NCBI RefSeq assembly: GCF_038396845.1
Contig: NZ_CP151587.1
Coordinates: 3,198,001-3,262,000, forward strand
Direction: 5' to 3'
Length of the DNA: 64,000 nt
Source: Gymnodinialimonas sp. 57CJ19
Lineage (GTDB): Bacteria > Pseudomonadota > Alphaproteobacteria > Rhodobacterales > Rhodobacteraceae
Made by a program: the position numbers and the translations under genes. The notes under the pieces were generated by a model that worked only from the letters and a program-made list of their open reading frames with translations, searched no databases and was not told the DNA's origin. How positions within the stretch are numbered: position 1 is the first letter of the stretch; each line of letters opens with the position of its first letter. Positions 63,609 through 64,000 of this stretch are shown piece after piece.

Positions 63609-64000
63609 TTACCCTTTCGGCGTGGTGTTGGGGGCGAGGCTTTCGACAAGCTCGACAAGACGCTCGGTCGCGTCGGGTACTGCAACAGACAGGGCCGCAA
63701 TCGACATCTGCGTGGCGGCCTCGGGCTGGCTGAGGATTTCGGCGATGGTCTGGGCCAGAGTTTCCGGCGTGAACTGTGCCTCGGGCATCAGCACGGCGGC
63801 GCCTGCCTCGACCGGGCCCCGGGCGTTGGCGGTCTGCTCATCGCGCACGGCGATGGCCAGCGGCACGTAGATCGCCGGGCGACCGACCACGTTGATATCG
63901 GCCACCGACGAGGCGCCCGAGCGGCAGATAACAAGCTGCGCCTCGGACAGGCGGCGGGGCATTTCGTGCAGGAAGGTATCCACCTCGACCCGCATCCCCA
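63609..64000 (-). CDS. murG: MurG glycosyltransferase, C-terminal part (runs off window)
   Basis: The visible 129 or more residues are the C-terminal Rossmann half of Mur[22 protein letters not shown] (the GxxS/T UDP-GlcNAc loop) and [20 protein letters not shown] with the Gln/Glu contacts, ending in a helix. It converts lipid I to lipid II at the inner face of the membrane. An ATG at 63995 is internal, and the frame continues beyond the window. murC is 3 bases downstream. Confidence 0.94.
   Translation of the reverse strand, partial: GMRVEVDTFLHEMPRRLSEAQLVICRSGASSVADINVVGRPAIYVPLAIAVRDEQTANARGPVEAGAAVLMPEAQFTPETLAQTIAEILSQPEAATQMSIAALSVAVPDATERLVELVESLAPNTTPKG

Noticed and set aside
1-64000. 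tRNA, rRNA, CRISPR, phage or insertion sequence genes
   Set aside because: Intergenic spaces were read for cloverleaf-like or repeat-spacer patterns, transposase motifs and terminal repeats; none was found. The repeat arrays at 41259 and 59669 lack CRISPR spacing.

Overview
The window reads as chromosome of a Rhodobacteraceae (Roseobacter-group) alphaproteobacterium. The basis is its high GC content, its gene orders (accB-accC-aat, then DUF2155/MlaD/NDUFA12; murG-murC-DUF2484-murB-ddl-ftsQ-ftsA-ftsZ-lpxC-bamD-recN; glyQ-DUF6446-glyS), a cobS/cobT-type aerobic cobaltochelatase, and many ATGA, TGATG and GTGA stop/start overlaps. I saw no rRNA, tRNA, CRISPR array, phage or insertion sequence. 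About 59 protein genes are called; two run off the window edges (an ABC permease at the left, murG at the right).

Positions 1-10350 form a pyrimidine catabolism region. One leftward operon encodes an omega-amino-acid aminotransferase, an N-carbamoyl-beta-alanine amidohydrolase-type enzyme, a tiny lipoprotein, dihydropyrimidinase and an ABC importer (ATPase and two permeases). Facing it is a close RutR homologue, and beyond that a second leftward operon, preT-preA plus a VOC-fold protein. Together they would import uracil/thymine, reduce the ring, open it, remove the carbamoyl group and transaminate beta-alanine. A perfect 16-bp RutR operator lies upstream of the first operon and a 13/16 match upstream of the second, so a regulator known from the oxidative Rut pathway appears to control the reductive pathway here.

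Positions 10430-22870 carry accBC, aat, an envelope/complex I group (DUF2155, MlaD, NDUFA12), O-acetylhomoserine sulfhydrylase, a 1066-residue single-pass membrane protein that looks like a GspL/PilM domain fused to a PilP/GspC domain, mgtE and guanine deaminase. Positions 23000-36010 carry glmM-folP, a GNAT enzyme, a FolB protein with an added kinase-like domain, a SleB-type hydrolase, pyruvate phosphate dikinase, the two glycyl-tRNA synthetase subunits, and a SPOR/peptidoglycan-binding protein whose protease-like domain has lost its catalytic triad.

Positions 36220-45070 hold an ECF sigma factor, an RskA-type anti-sigma factor and a fasciclin protein, then cobS and cobT with five other genes between them. 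A run of four perfect 20-bp palindromes, all centred on TTGCAA, lies inside this stretch. Positions 45250-50340 carry aminopeptidase P, DUF427, a secreted unknown and a ClC channel.

Positions 50536-64000 are the division and cell wall cluster, all transcribed leftward: murG (partial), murC, five coupled mini membrane proteins, murB, ddl, ftsQ, ftsA, ftsZ, lpxC, bamD and recN. A tandem 44-bp palindromic repeat separates murB from ddl.
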